DNA of 64,000 bases, taken from positions 1 through 64,000 of the forward strand of contig JABIBA010000001.1 of NCBI GenBank assembly GCA_018652955.1, written 5' to 3'. Positions 50,779 through 58,563 of this stretch are shown in pieces. The number at the start of each line of letters is the position of its first letter. The first letter of the stretch is position 1. The stretch comes from Candidatus Peribacter sp. Its GTDB lineage: Bacteria; Patescibacteriota; Gracilibacteria; Peribacterales; Peribacteraceae. The position numbers and the translations under genes are program-made. Below the pieces are notes generated by a model. It worked only from the letters and a program-made list of their open reading frames with translations. It was not told the DNA's origin and did not search any database.

Positions 50779-51192
50779 ATGCAGGTTGCCCAACCAGTTA
50801 AGTGTCCTTTGGATAGGCTTGAAGGAGTCCTTACTTCTGAAGAAGGTACTGCCTTACGAAGATTTGAAGCTGTGGTGCGGCACAAGAGGGCAACCCGAGA
50901 GCAAATTGATAGAGCGGTACAGTGGATAATTGCTAGGCCAAACTGTGACGAGATAATGCAATTAGCATCAAAGATTGCTGTTCATGATAGAAAATTACGC
51001 GCTGTCTTAGAGCTCGTCTATGACCAATTGATTGCCGTACAATTTGGTGACCTTTTGGCAGAAAGGATAGGGGTAGTAGATGATCTAGCTGAATTGGCGC
51101 ATTACAATGAAGTTGGTGATAGAGATGCTATTAATGCCATAGTAAAGCTTAGGGCAGAAAGAAATGTTGAGAGTTCCACTTCCATCGCGTAA
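50779..51192 (+). CDS. Cytosolic protein of unknown function (137 aa)
   Basis: No family is recognised. The product is helical, with charged repeats and no signal peptide. A TATACG sequence lies about 6 bases before the ATG. It ends 22 bases before the GTG start preferred for purA and is probably read with it. Confidence 0.45.
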   Translation: MQVAQPVKCPLDRLEGVLTSEEGTALRRFEAVVRHKRATREQIDRAVQWIIARPNCDEIMQLASKIAVHDRKLRAVLELVYDQLIAVQFGDLLAERIGVVDDLAELAHYNEVGDRDAINAIVKLRAERNVESSTSIA

Positions 51193-51214
51193 TAAGATTC
51201 CATACAATAGGGAC

Positions 51215-52426
51215 GTGAGTTCAATACAAAATACTCTTGGCCCCGTCACTTCTGTAATAGGAGCGCAGTGGGGTGATGAGGGAAAGGGGAAGATCGTAGA
51301 TATACTTGCTTCAGAGTATGACGTTATTGCTCGTGCTTGTGGTGGTGCAAATGCAGGACACACGATTGTTGTAGAAGGAGAGAAACACGTATTTCACCTT
51401 ATGCCATCTGGATGTTTGCATGCTGGTAAAGATATCGTACTTGGCTCAGGCCTTGTTATTCACTTGCCAACACTACTCAAAGAAATCGCCACATTAGAAG
51501 AACATGGTATTTCTATTATTGATCGTCTCCATATTTCTAAGGCTGCACACATTGTGTTTGATTATCACAAAGAAGTAGACGGAGTCCTTGAAGACCAAAG
51601 AGAGGAGCCTATTGGGACTACCAAGAGGGGAATCGGACCTGCATACATGGACAAAGCTGCACGTACTGGTGTTCGTATGGAACGACTTGGAGAAGACCTC
51701 TCATCTGTAATTACAAACAGAGTAGACCCAATCAAAAAAAATTACGGAGTAGACGTCGATGCTGCAACTGAAATCCAAAACCTAAAAGATGCTCATGCAA
51801 AAATTGGAAGTTGCATCTGTGACACTGTTGAATTTCTTGCAAAAGCGAGGTCAGCAGGGAAAACAATTCTTGTAGAAGGTGCCCAAGCTGTACTGCTTGA
51901 TATTGATCACGGAACATATCCATTCGTAACAAGTTCATCGACAACTCTTGCGGGAGCCTTGCAGGGTCTTGGTCTCCCACCAATGGCTGTCACTTCATGT
52001 ATTGGAGTTGCCAAAGCATACTGCACACGTGTTGGAGAAGGGGATTTTGCTACAGAGGCAGAAGGTGATGCCGAGGAGAGACTTCGAGAGCGTGGTGGTG
52101 AATACGGATCAACTACAGGTCGCCCACGCAGAACTGGTTGGCTGAATATAGATCAACTAAACGAAACACAAGCGCTCAATGGATTTACAGGGTGGAACGT
52201 TACAAAGCTTGATGTGCTCGACGAAGAAGAAGTTATTCCTGTTATGATTAACAGCAAACTCGAAGAACTTCCAGGCTGGAAGTCTTCTACAGCAGGGCTA
52301 ACAAGCTTCGAAGAACTGCCAGAAAATGCTCAAAAGTACATCAAGAGAATAGAAGAAGAGACAGGAGTTCCCGCTACGTTTATCGGAACCGGCCCTGGAA
52401 GAGAGGAGATGATCACCAAGACTTGA
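51215..52426 (+). CDS. purA: Adenylosuccinate synthetase
   Basis: The product (403 residues from GTG) has the GTP-binding start GAQWGDEGKGK (about 17-27), ACGGANAGHTIV, RGIGPAYMDKAARTG, the VEGAQAVLLDIDHGTYPFVTSSS segment and GSTTGRPRRTGW. It joins IMP and aspartate to make adenylosuccinate on the way to AMP. A frame-open ATG at 51164 exists, but it overlaps the preceding gene by 29 bases. The GTG at 51215, 5-6 bases after TACAAT, fits the local leaderless pattern better. The stop is TGA. With the PurQ-like gene this hints at some purine metabolism or salvage. Confidence 0.95.
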   Translation: MSSIQNTLGPVTSVIGAQWGDEGKGKIVDILASEYDVIARACGGANAGHTIVVEGEKHVFHLMPSGCLHAGKDIVLGSGLVIHLPTLLKEIATLEEHGISIIDRLHISKAAHIVFDYHKEVDGVLEDQREEPIGTTKRGIGPAYMDKAARTGVRMERLGEDLSSVITNRVDPIKKNYGVDVDAATEIQNLKDAHAKIGSCICDTVEFLAKARSAGKTILVEGAQAVLLDIDHGTYPFVTSSSTTLAGALQGLGLPPMAVTSCIGVAKAYCTRVGEGDFATEAEGDAEERLRERGGEYGSTTGRPRRTGWLNIDQLNETQALNGFTGWNVTKLDVLDEEEVIPVMINSKLEELPGWKSSTAGLTSFEELPENAQKYIKRIEEETGVPATFIGTGPGREEMITKT

Positions 52427-52457
52427 TTTTAAGCTTAGCATAGCGAAGAATGATCAT

Positions 52458-52889
52458 ATGAATGAAAACGAGCAGATATTTGAACGCCTTCTAAAAGAGG
52501 CAATGGCAGCTGAAGGTAATCCCACACCACCTCAATCTAATCCCTCAGAACAGGAGCATTGGCTTACAAAAAACTTTAGAAAAAGAGTAATGGCTCTCGA
52601 CGACAAATTAGTAGTTAATCAACTTCATGGGTTCTCTCTTCCTGATAGAAATATTGCTGATGGAAATATTGTAAAAAGTCACAGGAATAGGATTATTGAG
52701 GCTGGGAGCGGACAACAAATATTCAGAGGTGCCGAAAGAGAGATACATGTATGTAGATTTACACTGAATACAGCGTTAAGCCCAGGTATTGAATTTTCTG
52801 ACATGCACCCTGAAGCTCATCAGCTACTTCACCCACTAATGCAAAAGTGTCTAGAAGAACGAGAAGAAATATTTGCAGAGGCAAATTAA
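52458..52889 (+). CDS. Cytosolic protein of unknown function (143 aa)
   Basis: No family is recognised. An acidic helical N-terminus is followed by a mixed region with a single Cys-His pair (VCRF, and HPEAHQLLHPLMQ). No signal or membrane segment is present. Its stop overlaps that of nadK in TTAA. Confidence 0.45.
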   Translation: MNENEQIFERLLKEAMAAEGNPTPPQSNPSEQEHWLTKNFRKRVMALDDKLVVNQLHGFSLPDRNIADGNIVKSHRNRIIEAGSGQQIFRGAEREIHVCRFTLNTALSPGIEFSDMHPEAHQLLHPLMQKCLEEREEIFAEAN

Positions 52890-53770
52890 TCCACTCTCTC
52901 GCCCCACTTCAGCTTATTACGAAGTGTACTGAAGAACGTATCTTTCGAGCGCCTAAGAAATTTTATGCTACGCGTTTCTTGAGTAATCGTAATTACATCC
53001 TCTCCTTCAAGTCCTACGTACACCTGACCATCAAGAGTTAAGACTACTTCTGTATCTTTATATTTTTTCTGCTTAGTTTTCACTGTGATTTGTACCTCAG
53101 CATCAGAGCGAAGCACTACGGGCTTTTGTGAAAAACTGTGAGGACTAATTGGAGTTAAAATCATCGCATCGAGTGTTGGATGCACTATCGGCCCGCCAGA
53201 AGAAAGATTGTATGCAGTAGAACCTGTAGGAGTAGAGATGATCAAGCCGTCAGCATGAAACGTAGTAAGAGGCTCTCCATTTACAGATGTTTCTAGGTCA
53301 ACAAGTCTAGCGATTGTCCCTTGAGCAATGACAGCTTCGTTAAGAGCAAACCCAGAAATAATTTCTTTATCTCCACGCATGGCAATCACATTTATCAGCC
53401 TTCGCTCATCTAGAATCCCTTCACCGGCTATAAATTTTGGAATGAGCACAGCAGCTTCATCAAATTCTGTTTCTGCTAAAAATCCAACACGACCTCTGTT
53501 AACACTGAGGATTGGAGTACTGCAGTCAGAAAGTTCTCGGACAGCACGCAAAATTGTACCGTCTCCACCAATAACAAGAAGAAGATCTATTTCGTCTTCA
53601 CTTTTATATTCTGGATGATCCGTAGCACAATCTATTCCTCCTACTCTTTTTGGATCCATGAATACGGTAGCACCTGCTCCTTCAACAATGGATACAATCG
53701 TATCCACAGTTTTGCACTTGTCTTCAAGTCCAGATTTTACGGTAATGCCGACGCGGTTATATTTTGCCAT
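52886..53770 (-). CDS. nadK: NAD kinase
   Basis: The 294-residue product has LLLVIGGDGTILRAVRE with GGDG at about 68-71, LNEAVIAQG with the ligand Asn, and STPTGSTAYNLSSGGPIVHP. It phosphorylates NAD+ to NADP+. TATACT lies 7 bases before the ATG, overlapping the TAG stop of the upstream glycosyltransferase gene, so nadK has its own leaderless promoter inside the end of another gene. NADP supply fits the GapB-like enzyme nearby. Confidence 0.95.
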   Translation of the reverse strand: MAKYNRVGITVKSGLEDKCKTVDTIVSIVEGAGATVFMDPKRVGGIDCATDHPEYKSEDEIDLLLVIGGDGTILRAVRELSDCSTPILSVNRGRVGFLAETEFDEAAVLIPKFIAGEGILDERRLINVIAMRGDKEIISGFALNEAVIAQGTIARLVDLETSVNGEPLTTFHADGLIISTPTGSTAYNLSSGGPIVHPTLDAMILTPISPHSFSQKPVVLRSDAEVQITVKTKQKKYKDTEVVLTLDGQVYVGLEGEDVITITQETRSIKFLRRSKDTFFSTLRNKLKWGERVD

Positions 53771-53775
53771 TGGTG

Positions 53776-54816
53776 CTAGTATACGGCGGATTCAATCGCT
53801 TCTAAGAAAAGATCGACAGTTCTTTTCCAGGTGAATATTTCTGCTTGAATAGGCCCTTTTGAGGCATATTCTGATCGTAGACTCGCACTCTCAAGTAATG
53901 TCTGAAGTCCTGTAGTAATAGACTGAACGCTTTCTGGCTCTACGACCACTGCCGCATTTCCTGTGACTTCTTTTAGGCTTCCTCTGTTAGATGTCAGTAT
54001 TGGAATACCACGTTGGAGTGCATCGAGTATTTGCATTCCAAAACCTTCATACAAAGATGGATACGCAAACACCGTTGCAGTCGAAAGTAATAATTGATAC
54101 TCCTCATCAGATACATAATCTTTCCATTCAACACCTTCTGTAATACGAGAAAGTCGCAAAATCTCTGCATCATCCCAACCACGAGCTCCTACTAACACTA
54201 ATCTATATTGAGATTTAAGATGTTGTGGTAATGCGGCATATGCTTTAATTAGTCTTTCTTGATTTTTACGCGGGCAGAGAGTTCCAACACAAAGAATTGT
54301 TTTTTGGTCAGGAACAGCCTGCGGCATTTGCACAAACATCGGACCTGCGAATATCGAAGTAACAGAGCTTGGCGAAAGGTTCGGGAACTTTTTGAGTAGA
54401 TCCTGGCGAGTAGATTCGGACGCAGTACAAATATGCTTCGCATTCATCACCGTCTTATTAATAAGAAGGCGTTCAATAAACTTTGCTCTTCTCTCATGTG
54501 GTTCATCGGAAAATGCAATGAGATCATGAATGATTGGAACGGTGTTTACTTTCTTCTTTAAAAGATATGGAGCAATAAAGCTCGTAGGACTGATATAGAA
54601 ATCACACTGAGATATCTTCGCAAATTTACTCGCTGCTAAGTGCCAAAGTAATTTTCCAGAAAATGCGACTGTACTCTCTACATTCTGCGATGTGTGCGTA
54701 AGAACGGTTAAATCTATATCTCTTGTGGTAAGTTCATCAAGAAATCCTTTTGTCCACTGGCCTTTTCCAGCTTTCTTTTGGGTAAAAGCTTCTCTGGCAT
54801 CAATTACAAGTTTCAC
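53776..54816 (-). CDS. Family 4 glycosyltransferase
   Basis: The 346-residue product is a GT-B enzyme: TVPIIHDLIAF, SESTRQDLLKKFP, then donor-site motifs ILCVGTLCPRKNQERLI and YPSLYEGFGMQILDALQRGIPI. It is a paralog in fold, but not a close copy, of the enzyme at 48919-49950. The start is GTG with TACACT 7 bases upstream; the divergent gene at 54846 shares the intergenic region. It probably decorates surface glycans or proteins. Confidence 0.9.
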   Translation of the reverse strand: MKLVIDAREAFTQKKAGKGQWTKGFLDELTTRDIDLTVLTHTSQNVESTVAFSGKLLWHLAASKFAKISQCDFYISPTSFIAPYLLKKKVNTVPIIHDLIAFSDEPHERRAKFIERLLINKTVMNAKHICTASESTRQDLLKKFPNLSPSSVTSIFAGPMFVQMPQAVPDQKTILCVGTLCPRKNQERLIKAYAALPQHLKSQYRLVLVGARGWDDAEILRLSRITEGVEWKDYVSDEEYQLLLSTATVFAYPSLYEGFGMQILDALQRGIPILTSNRGSLKEVTGNAAVVVEPESVQSITTGLQTLLESASLRSEYASKGPIQAEIFTWKRTVDLFLEAIESAVY

Positions 54817-54845
54817 GAAAACAAGTGTAATGCTATGATTTCCTT

Positions 54846-55391
54846 ATGCCAAATAGAGCATTCAGTAAGTTTAAGGCGTTACCTCTAGAAGAGCAGATAC
54901 TTAATGGTGCTTCGATAGCAGCATTTGTATCAGTGTTCTTTCCGTGGGTAGGAGGAGAATGGCTTGGTGGAAAGGTTATAACCTATACGGGCCTCGGGTT
55001 CTTCACCTCATTTATTGGCCTTACGGTATTACTTTTGAATGCTTACATCATCCTTATTACTCTGGTTCCTCTTACTGGTGGACCTCAGATAGTGAAGCGT
55101 GGCAATAAAGACCTCGTACGGCTATTGGCAGCACTTCTTTCAAGTCTTCTTACTGTGGCAATATGGTCTGTCCTCACCAAGTTTACCTTTGAATTTAGCC
55201 GTCTACAGATACACTTTGGGCTCTATGGCACATTGGTAGGAAGTATTATTTGTAGCCTGTATTCATTACTTCTGTACAAAGAAGCAGGTAAATCGGCTGT
55301 TAAGGACATCTTTGATCACTCAGAACCTCAGAGTAGTAGTATTCCACCTCCACCATCTTCTCAGCCAGAAGACCACAATATATATAAATAA
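54846..55391 (+). CDS. Four-pass membrane protein of unknown function
   Basis: The 181-residue product has four hydrophobic segments (about 22-38, 45-72, 92-110, 123-140) and a polar, Pro/Ser-rich cytoplasmic tail (SSSIPPPPSSQPEDH). No family is recognised. A TGCTATGAT extended -10 ends 6 bases before the ATG, predicting a leaderless mRNA. Confidence 0.55.
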   Translation: MPNRAFSKFKALPLEEQILNGASIAAFVSVFFPWVGGEWLGGKVITYTGLGFFTSFIGLTVLLLNAYIILITLVPLTGGPQIVKRGNKDLVRLLAALLSSLLTVAIWSVLTKFTFEFSRLQIHFGLYGTLVGSIICSLYSLLLYKEAGKSAVKDIFDHSEPQSSSIPPPPSSQPEDHNIYK

Positions 55392-55428
55392 AGAAGCAAT
55401 ATCCCTTCAGACTCTGTAGTATACCTTT

Positions 55429-55749
55429 ATGAGCGATCAAGAATTCAGCAACGAAGATTTTGTCTATGTCGACCCAGACTTAAAGCAGGCTGTTGCTCTC
55501 GTTGATTGGGATAAGGATGGAAATGCTCTACCTAAAGAATGGCCAAGGGTTGAAAAGAAACTCGCAGAAGGTGAAGAGCCACGCAAGCCATTTAGAAAAC
55601 CAAGAATTCGTTACTACCCATGGGGGAGCTATAAAACAATGTGCAAGATTTACAAACTCAAAGGAAAGGTAAAAGACAAAGACACAGAAGACTACATCAA
55701 ACTCGATGTCGCTATAGATAAGCTGCAGCAGGAACCGTACTGGAACTAG
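55429..55749 (+). CDS. Small basic cytosolic protein (106 aa)
   Basis: No family is recognised. Aromatic and basic stretches (KPFRKPRIRYYPWGSYKTM) alternate with acidic ones. TATACC lies about 4 bases before the ATG. The stop overlaps that of fbp in CTAG. Confidence 0.5.
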   Translation: MSDQEFSNEDFVYVDPDLKQAVALVDWDKDGNALPKEWPRVEKKLAEGEEPRKPFRKPRIRYYPWGSYKTMCKIYKLKGKVKDKDTEDYIKLDVAIDKLQQEPYWN

Positions 55750-56702
55750 CTGACAAGCGAAGCCACCGATTCAACATCGTTTTTTGATCCAATAATTATT
55801 TGTGTGCGCTGATCTACAGACGTAATTTCTTTGTCGAGAATTGCCATAGTTCCATCAGATGCTGCACCTCCTGCTTCTTCCGCAAGGAAGGCGAATGGTC
55901 CACATTCAAAGACATGACGAAGTTTTCCATCAGGGTACTTAGACCCTTCACCACCACCAATGTTACTAAACACTCCTTGGCCCTTACTAAGGATATGGTG
56001 AATATCTGCAACCATACAACCTGAGTATCGGAGAGTTTTCTCTTCTTCCTGCCAACTATCAATCGCCTTTTTGTATCCAGGATTCGTAGTAATTGCTCGC
56101 AGGTTTCCTGGGCTGTAGTTTTTTGCGTCGTCTCCTATACCAAGGTGATCACGCAAAAGTACAAATTCTCCAACGTCATTCAAGATAAACTCGTGCACAC
56201 CTTTGCCATTTCCAAGAGACACAACAAGAAGAGTTCGTGGTCCGTACAGTACATACATAGCAGCTACTTGCTCACGTGGTGTAGCGCCAATAACATTACC
56301 GTCCTTGTAGATACCAAATATTGAACCAATTGCGAAGTTTGCATCGACAAGTGAACTGCCGTCGAGAGGGTCAAATACAACACTGTATTGACCTTCAGGA
56401 TCCAATTCTACGATATCTGGTTGCTCTTCTGAGATATAACAACAGACAAGACCAGATTCACAAAGAAATTCTCGAATCAAATTGTCAGCCAATACATCCA
56501 AGGCTAGTTGGTCTTCTCCAAATTCATTTTTTGTTCCAGCTAGACCTGCTTCTGTTGTTTGAATAGCATAACTGATGTACTTACAGGCGCGTGATAAGTC
56601 GACAATGAGGTGTCTTAGGTCGTGATCTGCCTTACTGTGATTAATAAGGTGCCAGTTTAGGTTTGGCTTAGTTGGTGCCGGACAAGAATCTGCTTTACCC
56701 AT
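55746..56702 (-). CDS. fbp: Fructose-1,6-bisphosphatase, class I
   Basis: From the ATG at 56702 the product (318 residues) has ISEEQPD with the metal-binding Glu, the signature VFDPLDGSSLVDANFAIGS (about 108-126) and LRYSGCMVADIHHILSKG near the C-terminus. It removes the 1-phosphate from fructose-1,6-bisphosphate in gluconeogenesis. The ATG overlaps the gapB stop in TAATG, so the two are translated in a coupled way, and both work in the gluconeogenic direction. A 20-residue longer frame inside gapB has no homology. Confidence 0.95.
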   Translation of the reverse strand: MGKADSCPAPTKPNLNWHLINHSKADHDLRHLIVDLSRACKYISYAIQTTEAGLAGTKNEFGEDQLALDVLADNLIREFLCESGLVCCYISEEQPDIVELDPEGQYSVVFDPLDGSSLVDANFAIGSIFGIYKDGNVIGATPREQVAAMYVLYGPRTLLVVSLGNGKGVHEFILNDVGEFVLLRDHLGIGDDAKNYSPGNLRAITTNPGYKKAIDSWQEEEKTLRYSGCMVADIHHILSKGQGVFSNIGGGEGSKYPDGKLRHVFECGPFAFLAEEAGGAASDGTMAILDKEITSVDQRTQIIIGSKNDVESVASLVS

Positions 56703-57718
56703 TATTTCATAAAGGAAATTACTTTCTGGAGGAGTTCTGTGACACGCATCGCGTAACCCCACTCGTTGTCGTACCAGGCAAGAAGTTGAACAGTTTTGCC
56801 GTCAACTACCTTGGTGAACGTCGAATCTACTATTGATGAATGAGGGTCTGTCATGAAATCGATAGAAACACACTGCTCATCACATACTGCGAGAACATTT
56901 TTAAGCTCACCTTTAGCTTCTTTTTTGAGTACTGCGTTAATCTCTTCTACTGAGGCATCTTTTTCTAGAACAAACGCCATATAGGAACAACTTACCGTAG
57001 GTACTGGTACACGGAATGCCATTCCATCAATTTTACCATCAAGCTCTGGGAAGATCTTTGCACAGGCTTTAACAGCACCAGTTTTTGTCGGGATAATCGA
57101 AAGTGTTGCAGCTCGAGCTCTGCGGAGGTCGTTTCCGTCTCCTTTGTTATCTAATAGATTTTGTGTAGCTGTAAATGCATGCACAGAATTTACGAGAAGA
57201 TTGGCAACACCAAAGTTTTCGTGCATTACCTTAATAACAGGGGCAATACAGTTTGTCGTACAAGAAGCATTAGAGATAATCGGCATTTCGCCAGTCAGTC
57301 CCTCATCATTTACCCCTAATACAAATGTAGGAGTGTCATCTTTCATTGGCGCAGTGACTATTACACGACTTGCACCTGCCTTAATGTGTCCAGATGCTTT
57401 CTCGGTCGTTGTAAAGTGACCAGTGGACTCTATAACTATATCTACCTTCAATTCTTTCCACGGACACTTAGCGGGGTCCTTTTCTTTAACGATTCGAACT
57501 TCTTGTCCATTCACAATCATATGCTCTTCATCCTTTACTTCTACATCTCCAGTAAATTTTCCGTGCAAAGAGTCATACTTTAATAAGTACGCGCGCATCT
57601 CTGAAGTAGAGGATGCGTTTACACCAACAACCACCACGCTGTCACCGTAGTGCTCAAGTAACTGACGATGCACATTTCGGCCGATTCGACCGTAGCCATT
57701 AATGGCAATGCGTTTCAT
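56702..57718 (-). CDS. gapB: Glyceraldehyde-3-phosphate dehydrogenase, GapB-like
   Basis: From the ATG at 57718 the product (338 residues) has [18 protein letters not shown] with the catalytic Cys (about 155) and [11 protein letters not shown]. At the cofactor loop it reads VGVNASST, not the INDL of NAD-specific enzymes, the pattern of NADP-using GapB. It would run towards glyceraldehyde-3-phosphate using NADPH. TATTAT lies 8 bases before the ATG. Overlap with fbp marks a small gluconeogenic operon. Confidence 0.94.
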   Translation of the reverse strand: MKRIAINGYGRIGRNVHRQLLEHYGDSVVVVGVNASSTSEMRAYLLKYDSLHGKFTGDVEVKDEEHMIVNGQEVRIVKEKDPAKCPWKELKVDIVIESTGHFTTTEKASGHIKAGASRVIVTAPMKDDTPTFVLGVNDEGLTGEMPIISNASCTTNCIAPVIKVMHENFGVANLLVNSVHAFTATQNLLDNKGDGNDLRRARAATLSIIPTKTGAVKACAKIFPELDGKIDGMAFRVPVPTVSCSYMAFVLEKDASVEEINAVLKKEAKGELKNVLAVCDEQCVSIDFMTDPHSSIVDSTFTKVVDGKTVQLLAWYDNEWGYAMRVTELLQKVISFMK

Positions 57719-57792
57719 GTGCGGACATAATAGGGGATCATTCGCGCTATGCAACCCATTCCTCTTGAACACTGTCTAATAGATTACAATCC

Positions 57793-58563
57793 CTATTTCT
57801 TGAACAAATCCTTAATCAGAGCAATCATTTTAGATACTTCAGCCCTATTGATCGTGTCATCTGGACGAACTGTACCAAGAGGATTCCCCTCGGAATCGGT
57901 GTCACCTGTCATAATTCCATATAAATATGCAGTAGAGATAGATTTTGCATATTTGTGGCCTGCAGGAAGATCTGTAAATGGAGAACTGCTATTTGGAGCA
58001 ACAGGAAGGCCTAGAACCTGCAAAATAGTATGTACAACTTCGGATCTCGTCGCTGCTTCATGAACATTACGATCAGGGGTAAACACATCAAGCTTCATTG
58101 ATTCTGCCTGAGCAACAAAGCTACTTGCCCACGATCCTTCTGCACTGATGTTTCTTGGGGTACCTGCTGTTAGTTCTAATGATGCAGCCTGTAATGACAT
58201 CTTGAGGCTTTCTGCTAGAGTTACAGGATTTATAGCACCGAACTGGCCAGTAGGGTTTCCCTGCTCGTCCTCGTACCCTGTAGCAATTTCTTCAGAAATT
58301 ACAGAAGAGACAAATGGTGCAAACCAACTATCTACAGGTACGTCTGCAAATACCACTTGTTCGGATTTAACAGTAGCAACAAGAAGGCCTCTGCGTTCAC
58401 CAATGGCAGACGCTGTAAGTAGTTCTGCAAATCGCTCAGCGCGTTGTGGGTTATCAGAATTTTTCGGAGCGGCTGTTTTGTAGGCTGTAGCAGCTTCGTT
58501 TTGAGCAGTTCTAAATTCAATGATTCCCTGATTAAACCTTCTAGTCAGAGCATCAAAACTTCT
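57793..58563 (-). CDS. SLH (S-layer homology) module, C-terminal part of a frameshifted LamG protein
   Basis: The frame is open from 58563 to 57793 and holds three SLH repeats, recognised by FADVPVDSWFAPFVSSVISEE, a middle WASSFVAQAESMKL unit, and FTDLPAGHKYAKSISTAYLYGI with MTGDTD. SLH domains bind wall polysaccharide. The frame has no ATG, GTG or TTG before 58356, where the first SLH repeat is already beginning, so it is unlikely to be a gene of its own. Adding one T to the run of four at 58555-58558 joins it to the LamG protein upstream (KEVFDALTRRFNQ). Either a frameshift mutation, a programmed shift or a base error splits one gene. Confidence 0.7.
   Translation of the reverse strand, partial: RSFDALTRRFNQGIIEFRTAQNEAATAYKTAAPKNSDNPQRAERFAELLTASAIGERRGLLVATVKSEQVVFADVPVDSWFAPFVSSVISEEIATGYEDEQGNPTGQFGAINPVTLAESLKMSLQAASLELTAGTPRNISAEGSWASSFVAQAESMKLDVFTPDRNVHEAATRSEVVHTILQVLGLPVAPNSSSPFTDLPAGHKYAKSISTAYLYGIMTGDTDSEGNPLGTVRPDDTINRAEVSKMIALIKDLFKK

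Noticed and set aside
58545..58563. A programmed -1 frameshift as the settled explanation
   Set aside because: No classic X-XXY-YYZ slippery heptamer is present; a mutation or base error remains at least as likely, so it is reported only as a possibility.
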